Shown one piece after another: positions 1 to 9,125 of a stretch of DNA of 64,000 nt. This DNA is from Fimousia sp036311565 (GTDB lineage Bacteria; Bacillota; Clostridia; Lachnospirales; Lachnospiraceae), in assembly GCA_036311565.1 (NCBI GenBank), contig JAXJPR010000020.1, positions 1-64,000 of the forward strand, read 5' to 3'. Below the pieces are notes generated by a model that was given only the letters and a program-made list of their open reading frames with translations, was not told the DNA's origin and ran no database searches. The first letter of the stretch is position 1. Each line of letters begins with the position of its first letter. Both the position numbers and the translations under genes were made by a program.

Positions 1-10
1 CTCAGAAAAT

Positions 11-47
11 GCAGCCCAGAAAAGATCGCTACTCTTTTCCAGGCTGC
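11..47. terminator. Bidirectional intrinsic terminator
   Basis: Two 14-base arms (11-24 and 34-47) pair fully on the minus-strand RNA if two G-U pairs are allowed, with a 9-base loop. On plus a five-T run follows (51-55); on minus a four-T run follows. It sits just downstream of the relaxase remnant and probably ends leftward transcription. Confidence 0.7.
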
Positions 48-61
48 ACATTTTTACTCTA

Positions 62-667
62 TTATATGATTGGTTTCTTGTTCCCAAGCTCAGTCTGCTT
101 ATCCTGTCCGAGCATACTGTCACGGTTCTTGGCAAGCTTATTGAGTTCCACCCATTGTACTCGCAGCACTTTATAATCTTCGTACTGCTTCTGCTTCAAT
201 TTATAATACTGCCCCAACAGGCGCAGCTGACGGTTCACAGATTTTAATTCGGTTTCTGTTTCCTTCATATCTGTTCGACATTGCTGGTAAAGTCCGGTAA
301 GTTTTTCCTGATCCTGATCCAGTTTTTCGCTGTTCAAAAGACCGTTCTCTGTCAGATAATTCAAAGTCTTTGACTGCTCCTGCAGGTTATAAAGCTTCGC
401 CCAATATTCATAGCCGGCACTTGCTTTTGCTTTCTCACTGTTCTCAATATCAATAATACGACCGATAGCTTCTGTTCCGGTAATCTCCGAATCAAATCGG
501 ACTACTTTTTCCATCCCCGACTTTTGTTCACTGTGGTCAAAAGTTATCTGGACGTTTCCGTTTATAGAGTCAAGAACGGCAACCTTTTCAAACGCATCAC
601 CAAGTTTTTTACCCGTTATCGGATGTTCTCTTCCTGGTGGCAGATAGCTCCATCGACCGCTACCCAA
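62..667 (-). pseudogene. C-terminal remnant of a mobilisation relaxase
   Basis: This open frame of about 200 codons looks like the C-terminal third of a MobA/VirD2-type relaxase from conjugative or mobilisable elements. The segment YEYWAKLYNLQEQSKTLNYL followed by a long charged coiled-coil-like tail resembles that family's region downstream of the nuclease domain, and the first residues resemble the linker that precedes it. The catalytic Tyr and three-His motif domain is absent. The frame opens at a TTG just after a stop and has no ribosome binding site, so it is probably not a working gene. Upstream to 807 only frames of 22-44 codons exist, which I do not recognise. The call rests on remembered family resemblance, not a search; a hypothetical protein is the alternative. 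Confidence 0.5.
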
Positions 668-807
668 AATTTCAATCGATAATCATATTCACCCAAAATG
701 TATTCTTCTTTATATGCACCTCTGTTTTGAACGAGTATGGCCATTAGACCTAACCATCCAAAAAATATATTCAGACATAGTATCCTTCTTTCATAATTTG
801 TTACTTA

Positions 808-2571
808 TTATCTTTCAATCGCTTCCAGAGTCTCCTGCACAACTTTTTTCTTATCAAACACTTCTTTCATATAGTTCCGGCCTGCAAGTCCATACTCTTC
901 TCTTTTTTTTGTAGAAAGCTCCATAAATGTTTTCATTGCTTCATATAAAGCATCTCCATCCATCACTGGACACAGATATCCACTTTCCCCTGTCTTTACT
1001 GCTTCTCTGCATCCTGGAATATCGGAAGTAATTAGCCCACGGCCTGTAGCTGCTGCTTCCAATAATACATTAGACATTCCTTCATGATAAGATGGCAGAA
1101 CCACACAGTTTGCCCTCCGATAAAATGGACGCACTTCTTCCTGAAAACCAAAAAAGTTGACTACGCCTTTTCGCTGAAGCTTTTTCACCTGCTCTTTATA
1201 TTCATCTTCAAAAAAGCCAACCATATCAAAGGTTACTCCCTCTCCAAAGTTTTCTTTCATTTTCTTTGCAGCATAAAAAAATTCATCAATTCCTTTTTCC
1301 TTCATGATTCTTCCAACAAATAAGAAATGAACACCATCCGTTTCTTCATACGGTGCATAATCGTAATAATCTAAGTTAATGCCTGCACCATGAAGCACTT
1401 TTTGTTGCTTTAACGAAATAATCTTTTTCTGTTGAAAAACTGCTGCATTTCCTTCATTTTCAAAAAATACGACCTTTGCCTTTTTTAATGCCACTTTATA
1501 CATACCAATTATCACAGATGCTAATACAGGCTTTTGAAATGCAGTTCCTAATCCCTGCACATTGACACAATATGGAATCTTCATCATGCGACAAGCAAAT
1601 CCGCCGTATATATTTGGTTTAATAGAATAGGTAATGACCATATCTGGCCGAACCTTCTTTAACAAATAAAAATATCTTCTAAGAAGCTTCATATCCGTAA
1701 TCGGATTGATTCCTCTTCGATCAATATCCGTATCGATAATCTTACATCCAAGTTTACGGAAATCTTCTACACGCTCTCCGCAAGGCATACTTAAGATTAC
1801 CACATGCTCTTTTAATAACGCTTCAATCAATTCTCTGCGAAATTGCCAAAGCATAAACGAGTGATTAGTCATAATGAGAACTTTTTTCTTCTTTGTTCTC
1901 ATCTTTGGCACCTCTACGCCTTCTTCCCTCGTTGCCGCAGCCTGTAATGCCCCAGTTCCACCTTCTACCACTCCATCGCTTTTTAATACAGAAGCAAAGG
2001 TACCGAAAAAACATTTCATGTCCATCCAAAGGCCAAGTTTTTCTACGTATTCACCATCTAATTTTGCTTTTACATCAATTTCCAATTCATCTCGTCCGTT
2101 AATCTGTGCCCATCCGGTCAGTCCTGGTTTTATGTCGTTTGCACCATATTTGTCCCGTTCTTCGATCAGATCATACTGATTCCATAACGCTGGTCTTGGT
2201 CCACAGACACAAATCTGTCCCCTGGCAATGTTAAATACCTGAGGCAGTTCGTCTAAGCTGGTCTTTCTTAAGAAATGTCCCATTCTGGTAATGTACTGCT
2301 CTGGATTTTCTAAAAGATGAGTCGGTACATCTTTTGGTGTATTGGTCTTCATGGTACGGAATTTGTATATATGAAAATAAGATTTGTGATTTCCCACTCT
2401 TTTTTGTTTGAAGATTACTGGACCTGGATCATCCAGGAAGATAAGCAGCGACAGTACTGCAAACAGCGGCAGCAATAACACTGCTGCACACATTCCCAGT
2501 ACCACATCTGCTTTGTATTTGATATGTAAATATTTGATCTGTTTTTTTGTAAATGATTTTGGATAAACCAT
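808..2571 (-). CDS. Phosphoglycosyl transferase (PglC-like) fused to GT4 glycosyltransferase
   Basis: The 587-residue protein has two enzymes in one chain. Residues 1 to about 200 are a bacterial sugar transferase (monotopic phosphoglycosyl transferase) with one membrane segment near 22-46 and the catalytic Asp-Glu pair at 107-108 (SLDELPQ), which would load a sugar phosphate onto undecaprenyl phosphate. After a linker (about 203-224), residues 225-587 form a GT-B family 4 glycosyltransferase, with the donor-site segment EGMSNVLLEAAATGRGLITS, which would add the next sugar. It acts at the cytoplasmic face of the membrane. Start ATG follows a GGGAGAAGACG stretch. It lies 15 bp downstream of the dehydratase gene, so both probably form one transcript for surface or capsular glycan initiation. 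Donor sugars are not deducible. Confidence 0.88.
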   Translation of the reverse strand: MVYPKSFTKKQIKYLHIKYKADVVLGMCAAVLLLPLFAVLSLLIFLDDPGPVIFKQKRVGNHKSYFHIYKFRTMKTNTPKDVPTHLLENPEQYITRMGHFLRKTSLDELPQVFNIARGQICVCGPRPALWNQYDLIEERDKYGANDIKPGLTGWAQINGRDELEIDVKAKLDGEYVEKLGLWMDMKCFFGTFASVLKSDGVVEGGTGALQAAATREEGVEVPKMRTKKKKVLIMTNHSFMLWQFRRELIEALLKEHVVILSMPCGERVEDFRKLGCKIIDTDIDRRGINPITDMKLLRRYFYLLKKVRPDMVITYSIKPNIYGGFACRMMKIPYCVNVQGLGTAFQKPVLASVIIGMYKVALKKAKVVFFENEGNAAVFQQKKIISLKQQKVLHGAGINLDYYDYAPYEETDGVHFLFVGRIMKEKGIDEFFYAAKKMKENFGEGVTFDMVGFFEDEYKEQVKKLQRKGVVNFFGFQEEVRPFYRRANCVVLPSYHEGMSNVLLEAAATGRGLITSDIPGCREAVKTGESGYLCPVMDGDALYEAMKTFMELSTKKREEYGLAGRNYMKEVFDKKKVVQETLEAIER

Positions 2572-2586
2572 CGTCTTCTCCCTTAT

Positions 2587-4470
2587 CTATTCCTGATACG
2601 TATACTCCGGTACTAACTTCTTCACCACACTACGGATTTTTTTATTATTTTCCCCATAGGCCACTTCTTTTAATTCTTGGATTACTTCTTCAAAATGTGT
2701 TGGATCTTCTGGCGGCAGCTGTGCAATAAAGATTCTATTATTGTCTGTTTCTATCTTATTCTTTTCACTGATTAATAATTCTTCGTATAGCTTTTCTCCT
2801 GGGCGCAGTCCGGTAAAGACGATCTTAATTTCATCATATGGGGTATATCCAGATAAACGAATCATATTTTCCGCTAAATCTAAGATTTTTACTGGTTCTC
2901 CCATGTCCAGAATAAAGATCTCTCCGCCATTTCCATAAGCACCAGCTTCTAATACCAGATTCACGGCTTCTGGAATGGTCATAAAGTAGCGGATAATATC
3001 CGGATGAGTAACGGTCACTGGACCTCCAGCTTGAATCTGCTTACGGAATAATGGAACCACACTTCCGTTACTTCCCAATACATTTCCAAACCGTACTGCC
3101 ATATATTCTGTTTCAGAACGCTCGTTATAATACTGAATCACCAGTTCGCAGATTCGCTTGGATGCTCCCATAATGTTGGTTGGACGTACCGCTTTATCTG
3201 TTGAAATCTGTACCATCCGTTTTACTCCACACAAAGAAGCCTCTCTTGCAACATTGATGGTACCAAATACATTATTTCGGATGGCATCACAAGGACTGTT
3301 TTCCATCAGCGGCACATGTTTGTGAGCAGCTGCATGAAATACCACCTGTGGTCTGTATTTCTGGAAAATATTATGAATTCTTCGTTTATTTTGTACAGAT
3401 ACAATCAGCACCACTAGATCTAACTCCGGATGCTTCCGAAGTAATTCCATCTGAAGCTCATAAGCATTGTTCTCATAGTTATCTAAAATAATCAACTGTT
3501 TTGGATGATAATTGGCAATCTGCCGGCACAATTCACTTCCGATGGAGCCCCCTCCACCAGTGACCATAACGATCTGGTCTTCCACATAACTGGCTACATG
3601 CTCATTATCATTTCGCACCGGATCTCTCCCAAGCAGATCTTCAATTTCCACTTCTTTTAACCGGGATACGCTGATTTCATCATTGATGACCTGATAAATA
3701 CCAGGAAGCAGCTTTACAGCGGAATGGGTATTTTTACAGATTTCTAAGATTTTTCTTCGTTCTGCATAATTCATACTCGGAATGGCCAGAACAATTTCCT
3801 GAACAGCAAACTCTTCCACTGCACTATGGATCCGTTCTCTTCCACCTACGACCCGGACTCCGTGAAGATAAGTTCCCAGCTTCGATGCATCATCATCAAT
3901 GATACACACAGCAACATGATTTAAGTATTTGCTGTTCTTGATCTCATTGATTAACATCTCACCGCCTTTTCCGGCTCCAATGACCATGGTACGGATTGGC
4001 TCCTGTTCTTTCTGAAGTTCTTTTCGGTGCAGATAGACACGAATAAATCGGTATCCAAAACGTACAGCAGTAGTTAGCAGCAATAACTGCATGCCAAAAA
4101 AGATGCTGTAGCTTCTTGGAAATGGTAAATCTAAAATTACCCAAATAGTAAGAAACTGCACCACCGTCGCAGTTATACAGGCAAATACAATACGGTATGC
4201 TTCATCGATGCTGGCATATCGCCATAGGCTGCTATATAATTTAAACCAAATAAAAATAAGAATCGTTGTAATCAATCCAATTGGCAGATATGTAATTAAG
4301 GAATCCCAAAAAACAGGTTCCACTGCACTAAATTTAAAATCGAACCGAATTAAGAGAGACGATGCAATAACAAATGCAATCATCATGGCATCGACAATTC
4401 CTAAAAGCAATCCCCTCATACGGCTCTCTTTGGAATGCTCAAATAGATGTCTGTTAATAAGTTTATTCAA
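2587..4470 (-). CDS. Membrane nucleotide-sugar 4,6-dehydratase (PglF/CapD family)
   Basis: Residues 20-145 contain four hydrophobic segments. Residues about 158-260 form a CoA-binding-like Rossmann domain, and 300-600 a short-chain dehydrogenase domain with the NAD motif TGGGGSIG (304-311), TDK (424-426) and MGASK (434-438), in the arrangement of long PglF-type UDP-GlcNAc 4,6-dehydratases. The product would be a UDP-4-keto-6-deoxy sugar for the downstream phosphoglycosyl transferase. At 627 residues the length is normal. The start is a TTG codon with AAGGGGAG seven bases upstream. No PglE-type aminotransferase or PglD-type acetyltransferase is in the window, so the final sugar is unknown. Confidence 0.88.
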   Translation of the reverse strand: MNKLINRHLFEHSKESRMRGLLLGIVDAMMIAFVIASSLLIRFDFKFSAVEPVFWDSLITYLPIGLITTILIFIWFKLYSSLWRYASIDEAYRIVFACITATVVQFLTIWVILDLPFPRSYSIFFGMQLLLLTTAVRFGYRFIRVYLHRKELQKEQEPIRTMVIGAGKGGEMLINEIKNSKYLNHVAVCIIDDDASKLGTYLHGVRVVGGRERIHSAVEEFAVQEIVLAIPSMNYAERRKILEICKNTHSAVKLLPGIYQVINDEISVSRLKEVEIEDLLGRDPVRNDNEHVASYVEDQIVMVTGGGGSIGSELCRQIANYHPKQLIILDNYENNAYELQMELLRKHPELDLVVLIVSVQNKRRIHNIFQKYRPQVVFHAAAHKHVPLMENSPCDAIRNNVFGTINVAREASLCGVKRMVQISTDKAVRPTNIMGASKRICELVIQYYNERSETEYMAVRFGNVLGSNGSVVPLFRKQIQAGGPVTVTHPDIIRYFMTIPEAVNLVLEAGAYGNGGEIFILDMGEPVKILDLAENMIRLSGYTPYDEIKIVFTGLRPGEKLYEELLISEKNKIETDNNRIFIAQLPPEDPTHFEEVIQELKEVAYGENNKKIRSVVKKLVPEYTYQE

Positions 4471-4510
4471 TATTTTCTCCCCTTTCGCAATGCATAGTGC
4501 ATGCGAATCT

Positions 4511-4540
4511 ATTATACACCAAAAAACTGCATAACATCAA
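4511..4540 (-). promoter_or_regulatory. Sigma-A promoter of the glycan genes
   Basis: On the minus strand TTGATG (4535-4540) and a perfect TATAAT (4511-4516) are 18 bp apart, about 40 bp upstream of the dehydratase start. Confidence 0.7.
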
Positions 4541-4590
4541 CAATTTTTCAAAAATATCATGTATTATTAGAAAAAAGGAAGGAATCAGGT

Positions 4591-4629
4591 CAAAAAATAA
4601 AGCAGCTATGCCGAAACGACATAGCTGCT
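4591..4629 (-). terminator. Intrinsic terminator after the M18 aminopeptidase
   Basis: Ten-base perfect arms (4601-4610 and 4620-4629), loop of nine, then TTATTTTT on the minus strand. Confidence 0.88.
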
Positions 4630-4645
4630 CTATCATACATCTTAT

Positions 4646-6013
4646 TTACATATCTTTTAAGAATGCCATATAGCATTTTTTTGCTTCGTAAATATCTGCT
4701 TTACTGCAGATTTCCCATGGTGCATGCATGCTTAACACTGCCACACCGCTGTCAATCACATTCATCCCATACGCCGCAGGAATATAGGCAATAGTTCCGC
4801 CTCCACCGATATCAACTCTTCCAAGTTCTGCCGTCTGGAATGCCACCTGATGATCATCCATGACTTTCCGAAGTTTTCCAAGATATTCCGCGCTGGCATC
4901 ATTCGAACCTGATTTTCCTCTGGCACCCGTATATTTACTAAATACCACACCTCGTCCAAAATATGCACAATTCTTCTTTTCAAAGACTGCTGCATACGTC
5001 GGATCATAAGCTGCATTCACATCAGAAGACAACATGCTGGAGTTTGCCAGCGTTCTTCGAAGGGTAAGTTCAGAATACACACCCATACGGTCCATCACTT
5101 CTGCTGTGGTATTTTCAAAAAATTTGGAATGCATACCAGTAGCTCCCACGCTTCCGATTTCTTCTTTATCCACCAAAATGCAGACAGCAGTCCGTTCCAC
5201 TTTGTCAGTCTCTAACATGGCTGCGAAAGAAGTATAGGCACAGACTCTGTCATCCTGTCCATAAGACATGATCATGCTTCGGTCAAGCCCAAAATCTCTG
5301 GCTTTTCCTGCTGGAACCACTTCTAATTCTGCAGATAAAAAGTCTTCTTCTTCCATATCATACTTTTCTTTTAAGATAGAAAGAATACCCGCTTTGACCG
5401 CATCCTTTTCTTCCCCTGGAAGTGGCCGGCTCCCAATTAAGACATCCAGATCTTCCCCTTCAATAACAACAGATGCCTTCTTTTCCATCTGTTTTCCAGC
5501 CAGATGGATCAGTAGATCTGTAATTCCGACTACTGGATCAGATTCCTCTTCTCCGATCACAACTTCTACCACACTTCCATCTTTCTTTGCCACTACTCCA
5601 TGAATGGCCAATGGAAGGGTTACCCACTGATATTTCTTTACTCCACCATAGTAGTGAGTATCTAAATATGCCAAATCGGTATCTTCATATAATGGATTCT
5701 GCTTTAAATCCAGTCTTGGAGAATCAATATGAGCCCCCAATATATTCATTCCTTCTTCGATTGGTTTTGTTCCAATTTGATATAAGACAATGGTTTTTTT
5801 CATGCCTACGGCATAGACTTTATCTCCTGCCTTTAATTCTTTTACTTCATCCAGATTTTGATAACCTGCAGCTTCTGCCATAGAGACAGCCAGATTAACA
5901 CATTCCCGTTCTGTTTTCCCACGGGATAAAAAGTCCTTATATCCTTCATTTAATGTTTCTAATTCTTTTAGTTGTCTTTCATCGTAAGATGTCCATACAT
6001 TTTTACGTTCCAT
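4646..6013 (-). CDS. M18-family zinc aminopeptidase
   Basis: The protein (455 residues from the chosen start) matches M18 aspartyl-type aminopeptidases: GAHIDSPRLDLK carries the first metal His and Asp, VDKEEIGSVG the catalytic and metal Glu residues, and SMHAPWE near the C-terminus a further metal His. It should remove N-terminal residues from cytosolic peptides as a large homo-oligomer. A longer frame begins 12 codons upstream, but GGAGGAAG lies at the right distance only before the ATG of MERKNV, so that start is used. It is followed by its own terminator and preceded by a carboxypeptidase gene in the same direction. Confidence 0.9.
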   Translation of the reverse strand: MERKNVWTSYDERQLKELETLNEGYKDFLSRGKTERECVNLAVSMAEAAGYQNLDEVKELKAGDKVYAVGMKKTIVLYQIGTKPIEEGMNILGAHIDSPRLDLKQNPLYEDTDLAYLDTHYYGGVKKYQWVTLPLAIHGVVAKKDGSVVEVVIGEEESDPVVGITDLLIHLAGKQMEKKASVVIEGEDLDVLIGSRPLPGEEKDAVKAGILSILKEKYDMEEEDFLSAELEVVPAGKARDFGLDRSMIMSYGQDDRVCAYTSFAAMLETDKVERTAVCILVDKEEIGSVGATGMHSKFFENTTAEVMDRMGVYSELTLRRTLANSSMLSSDVNAAYDPTYAAVFEKKNCAYFGRGVVFSKYTGARGKSGSNDASAEYLGKLRKVMDDHQVAFQTAELGRVDIGGGGTIAYIPAAYGMNVIDSGVAVLSMHAPWEICSKADIYEAKKCYMAFLKDM

Positions 6014-6056
6014 CTTTCTTCCTCCTATTTCATCGGCACTCATAACCATTCATTTT

Positions 6057-7292
6057 CTACTCCTGCCGTAGTAATCCATATTGTTGTATCAAACGAAGAA
6101 GCACTGCATCCATGCCTTCTTTTTCTGTAGATTCAGTAGTACGAATGTCTACCGTATCATAACAGATTCCATTGACATAGATGGAAAGCGTTCCAACTTT
6201 TTGCCCCTTCTTCACCGGAGCCTCCACCTGTTTCTTAAGATTTAATCTGGTTTCTATCCGATCATCTGTGGACAGCAGCATCTCATCTCCTGCTTCTATG
6301 GAAATTGGCACTGTCTGCTTCTTTCCTTTTTCCACCTGAATCTGTCCTACCCGCTTTTGTTCCTTCACCACCACACATTTCTCATAATTGCTTTCACCAT
6401 ATTTCATCAGCGATATGGTATCCTTCCATTTATAAGTTTTATTTGGCGGCCATCCGGATGCTAATACTACAGAAATCAAATACTTTCCTTCGTGTTTTAC
6501 TGCACCTACAAAACAATATCCTGCTTTATTGGTAAAACCGGTCTTAACACCGATTGCTCCTTCATACTGATCTAAGAAACTATCCTTATTATACACCGTT
6601 GTCTGTCTTTTTCCATCAATTTCTGAAAAGGAATATTCTTTTGTGGTGATAATTCCTGCAAATGTCTCATTTTGCAGAGCATATTTTGCAATCCTTGCTA
6701 AGTCATAGGGTGTCGTATAATGATTTTCCCCATCTAATCCATTTGGTGTCTCAAAACTGGTATCCTTACATCCCATCTCCTGCGCTTTTTCCGTCATTTC
6801 ATCACAAAACTGTTCCACACTGCCGGACACATGCTCTGCTAAAATCACCGCACAATCATTAAAAGACTCTAGCATGAGTGCATACAATAAATCTTGTACT
6901 TTATATCGTTCCCCCTCTTGTACTCCCAAATGCACTTTTGGCTGCGCAGCTGCATTTTTCGATACTGTAGCAATCTCATTCAAATCACAATTTTCAATAA
7001 CATAAATAGCCGTCATGATTTTGGTCGTGCTGGCCATGGCATGTCTTGTATATCCATCTTTTTCATACAACACCCGTCCCGTATCTCCGTCCATAAGAAT
7101 TGCCTCTTTTGCATAAAGATTCGTAATAGTTTCTCCATCTGTGGTCGCTTCTATAGTCTGTGGCTTAAGTTTCGCTGTATCAATCGTAGAATATTTTCCT
7201 ACTTGCTCACCTTGCATATTAGAAGATATGTATAAATTCGATAATAAAAGCAATGCCGCACAGACAGCAAATGCCCTTCGCAACCGTTTCAT
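6057..7292 (-). CDS. D-alanyl-D-alanine carboxypeptidase (PBP5/DacF type, S11)
   Basis: The three penicillin-binding motifs are present: STTK (SxxK, nucleophile Ser), SFN (SxN) and KTGFT (KTG). The N-terminus is a signal peptide (hydrophobic run ALLLLSN) and a C-terminal beta-rich domain follows the catalytic domain, as in PBP5. The enzyme trims the terminal D-Ala of peptidoglycan stem peptides outside the membrane. A GTG three codons upstream is part of the ribosome binding site AGCAGGTG, so the ATG at 7292 is the likelier start (411 residues). A paralogue sits at 26318-27478. Confidence 0.92.
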   Translation of the reverse strand: MKRLRRAFAVCAALLLLSNLYISSNMQGEQVGKYSTIDTAKLKPQTIEATTDGETITNLYAKEAILMDGDTGRVLYEKDGYTRHAMASTTKIMTAIYVIENCDLNEIATVSKNAAAQPKVHLGVQEGERYKVQDLLYALMLESFNDCAVILAEHVSGSVEQFCDEMTEKAQEMGCKDTSFETPNGLDGENHYTTPYDLARIAKYALQNETFAGIITTKEYSFSEIDGKRQTTVYNKDSFLDQYEGAIGVKTGFTNKAGYCFVGAVKHEGKYLISVVLASGWPPNKTYKWKDTISLMKYGESNYEKCVVVKEQKRVGQIQVEKGKKQTVPISIEAGDEMLLSTDDRIETRLNLKKQVEAPVKKGQKVGTLSIYVNGICYDTVDIRTTESTEKEGMDAVLLRLIQQYGLLRQE

Positions 7293-7359
7293 TTTATTCA
7301 CCTGCTTTTTGACTATTGTATGAAAAACAAATCAAAAATATGATGATCTTTTTTATCTT

Positions 7360-7914
7360 CTAATTTTTTATGATAAATACCGGCATTGGTGGATGATTTG
7401 GTTTATTATAAAATTCATTGGTAACTACCAGATACTTTTTATGGTCCAATTCTTTCAAATAAGACAGCACTGCTTCTTTTTCCTCAAATCCACTGTCTCC
7501 ACCGCTATAAATACAAAGACTGATGACCCCACCCTTTTTTAAGAGCAATAAGGAAGTTTCCAATGCTTTTATAGTACTTTCGGCTTTGGTTGCCAGCTTA
7601 TGATCTCCTCCCGGCAAATATCCAAGATTAAATACAATGGCAGAAACACTTTCTGGTTCAAAATATTGTGCCATATTTTCATGACTATCCAGATATAGTG
7701 TTCCATCCAAACCATGTTTCTCTAGTTTTTCTCTTGTGTGCTTCAATGCAATCGGTTGAATATCAAATCCGGTCACACTTCCCTCTTTTCCTGCAAGCTG
7801 GGCAAGATAAAGCATATCTCCTCCATTCCCGGCAGTAGCATCAATACAAATATCTCCCTCTTTTACATACAGTTTTAAAAACTGGTGTGTCCAGTCGACC
7901 ACCGAAATCCTCAT
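7360..7914 (-). CDS. mnmM: SAM-dependent tRNA methyltransferase MnmM (YtqB family)
   Basis: This 184-residue class I methyltransferase has the SAM-binding motif DATAGNGGD, the NLGYLPGGDH motif and a terminal NHPPMPV segment typical of the YtqB family, which is now assigned the final methylation of wobble mnm5(s2)U34 in several tRNAs. Function is inferred from family membership. The ATG at 7914 has AAAGGAGG five bases upstream, so seven extra codons in the longer frame are dropped. A strong hairpin (7940-7972) separates it from the broken gene upstream. Confidence 0.82.
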   Translation of the reverse strand: MRISVVDWTHQFLKLYVKEGDICIDATAGNGGDMLYLAQLAGKEGSVTGFDIQPIALKHTREKLEKHGLDGTLYLDSHENMAQYFEPESVSAIVFNLGYLPGGDHKLATKAESTIKALETSLLLLKKGGVISLCIYSGGDSGFEEKEAVLSYLKELDHKKYLVVTNEFYNKPNHPPMPVFIIKN

Positions 7915-7939
7915 AAGATCCTCCTTTTCATTCACGAAA

Positions 7940-7972
7940 ATAGATAGGAGAACCTTCGTTACTCCTATCTAT
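7940..7972 (-). terminator. Hairpin, probable terminator of the Rpn pseudogene
   Basis: Eleven-base perfect arms (7940-7950, 7962-7972) followed on minus by a short TTTT run. It lies between the pseudogene stop and the methyltransferase ribosome binding site. Confidence 0.6.
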
Positions 7973-7997
7973 CACCATACATCTTTTATAAAACTTT

Positions 7998-8848
7998 TCA
8001 TTCTGATTTTTTATTAGCAATTATCTTTTTATACTGTTCCTGTTCCTCTTTTGGAATCTTTAGGGCTTCCATGGCCTGTTCAAGAGTAAAATTCATGCTA
8101 TCCATCAAACTGTACAAGGCTTGAAACAGCCCTTGTGTTCGTCCTTGAGCCATCCCCTGTTCAAGTCCCTAGTCCATTCCCTGCTCGATTCCCTGGGCTA
8201 TTCCTTGCTCCAGTCCTCTTTCAATGGCTCTTGCCACAATTCCATCACTAATATTACACATATAATCCACCTCATCTTCCAATTCTCTTGTCATAGCAAT
8301 CCCAAAATCATCTTGTAAGACTCTCTTTCGTTCTAAAATTGATTTTCCTGAAGAAAGCAATACGTCCAATAATTTTAAAATGCCTTTTTAATTTTCTCAT
8401 AATGCGATTTCGTAAATACTACTCCATACTGCCTGGATATCATCCGGCTTCCATAATACACCCCTCGTTTTACAATGGGATAACCCGTATGAAAATCATT
8501 CTGTGCTTCAATATTAATATAAACACCGATTTGACCATCCAGACCAGGTGCCGTGGCCGCAAAACGAATATCATAGGTAACTGTCCCTTCTGATATCGTA
8601 TTGTCTTCCGTATTTAATCCATCAATGGATGAATCTTCTATCCTACTTTCATCAACATGTACTGCAGTTTCTGAAACTTCTGGAGTTCCATCAAAACATG
8701 TTCGTACAATTTCATCAATCGCTAAGTCCTGAAACTCTTCTAAACATTCTTTCAAAATCCAGGCCAGAATAATTTTATGAGATAGCAGCCGTTTACAGGA
8801 AGCATCCAGCTTGGCTTTTTCTTCCGCTTGTGATAAGTGATAAGACAA
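7998..8848 (-). pseudogene. Broken Rpn-family (PD-(D/E)XK) nuclease
   Basis: The first half (8848 to 8375) reads as the N-terminal nuclease domain of the Rpn/putative transposase family common in Lachnospiraceae, including FAATAPGLDGQIGVYINIEA and YPIVKRGVYYGSRMISRQYG. It stops at KKAF. The next bases in another frame read KLLDVLLSSGKSILERKRVL, which in intact relatives lies roughly a hundred residues further on, so an internal deletion has joined the parts out of frame. A TAG at 8169-8171 then interrupts a Gln-Gly-rich repeat (EQGIAQGIEQGMD, stop, GLEQGMAQGRTQG); the remaining tail ends with EQYKKIIANKKSE at 7998. Two independent lesions make a functional product unlikely. The start is a TTG with no clear ribosome binding site. 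Confidence 0.85.
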
Positions 8849-9065
8849 TATCGTATCTTTTTACAAGTCTCATACGCCCCTTCATTTAATATTGACGTAT
8901 ATGATATTTACATTTTAACACATCCCCTTTTAGAATACCATATTCTATTACTCTATTGTATTTATGTAGATTCTAACGTCTACCTTCATTATAATAAATT
9001 TCTATGTAAATTTCAATCTTTATTTACAATTATTTACATTTTGAAATATGCTAGTACGTTATCAT

Positions 9066-9109
9066 TTAAAAATGAGACCATTTCCTTCCTGAAATGATCT
9101 CATTTTTAT
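9066..9109 (-). terminator. Intrinsic terminator after the L,D-transpeptidase
   Basis: Fifteen-base arms (9070-9084 and 9091-9105) pair completely on minus with one G-U pair, followed by five T. On plus one C-A mismatch remains but a long T-rich run follows, so it may work both ways. The AT-rich stretch 8849-9065 upstream holds no other gene that I can see. Confidence 0.8.
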
Positions 9110-9125
9110 TTTTTCATTCTTCAAT

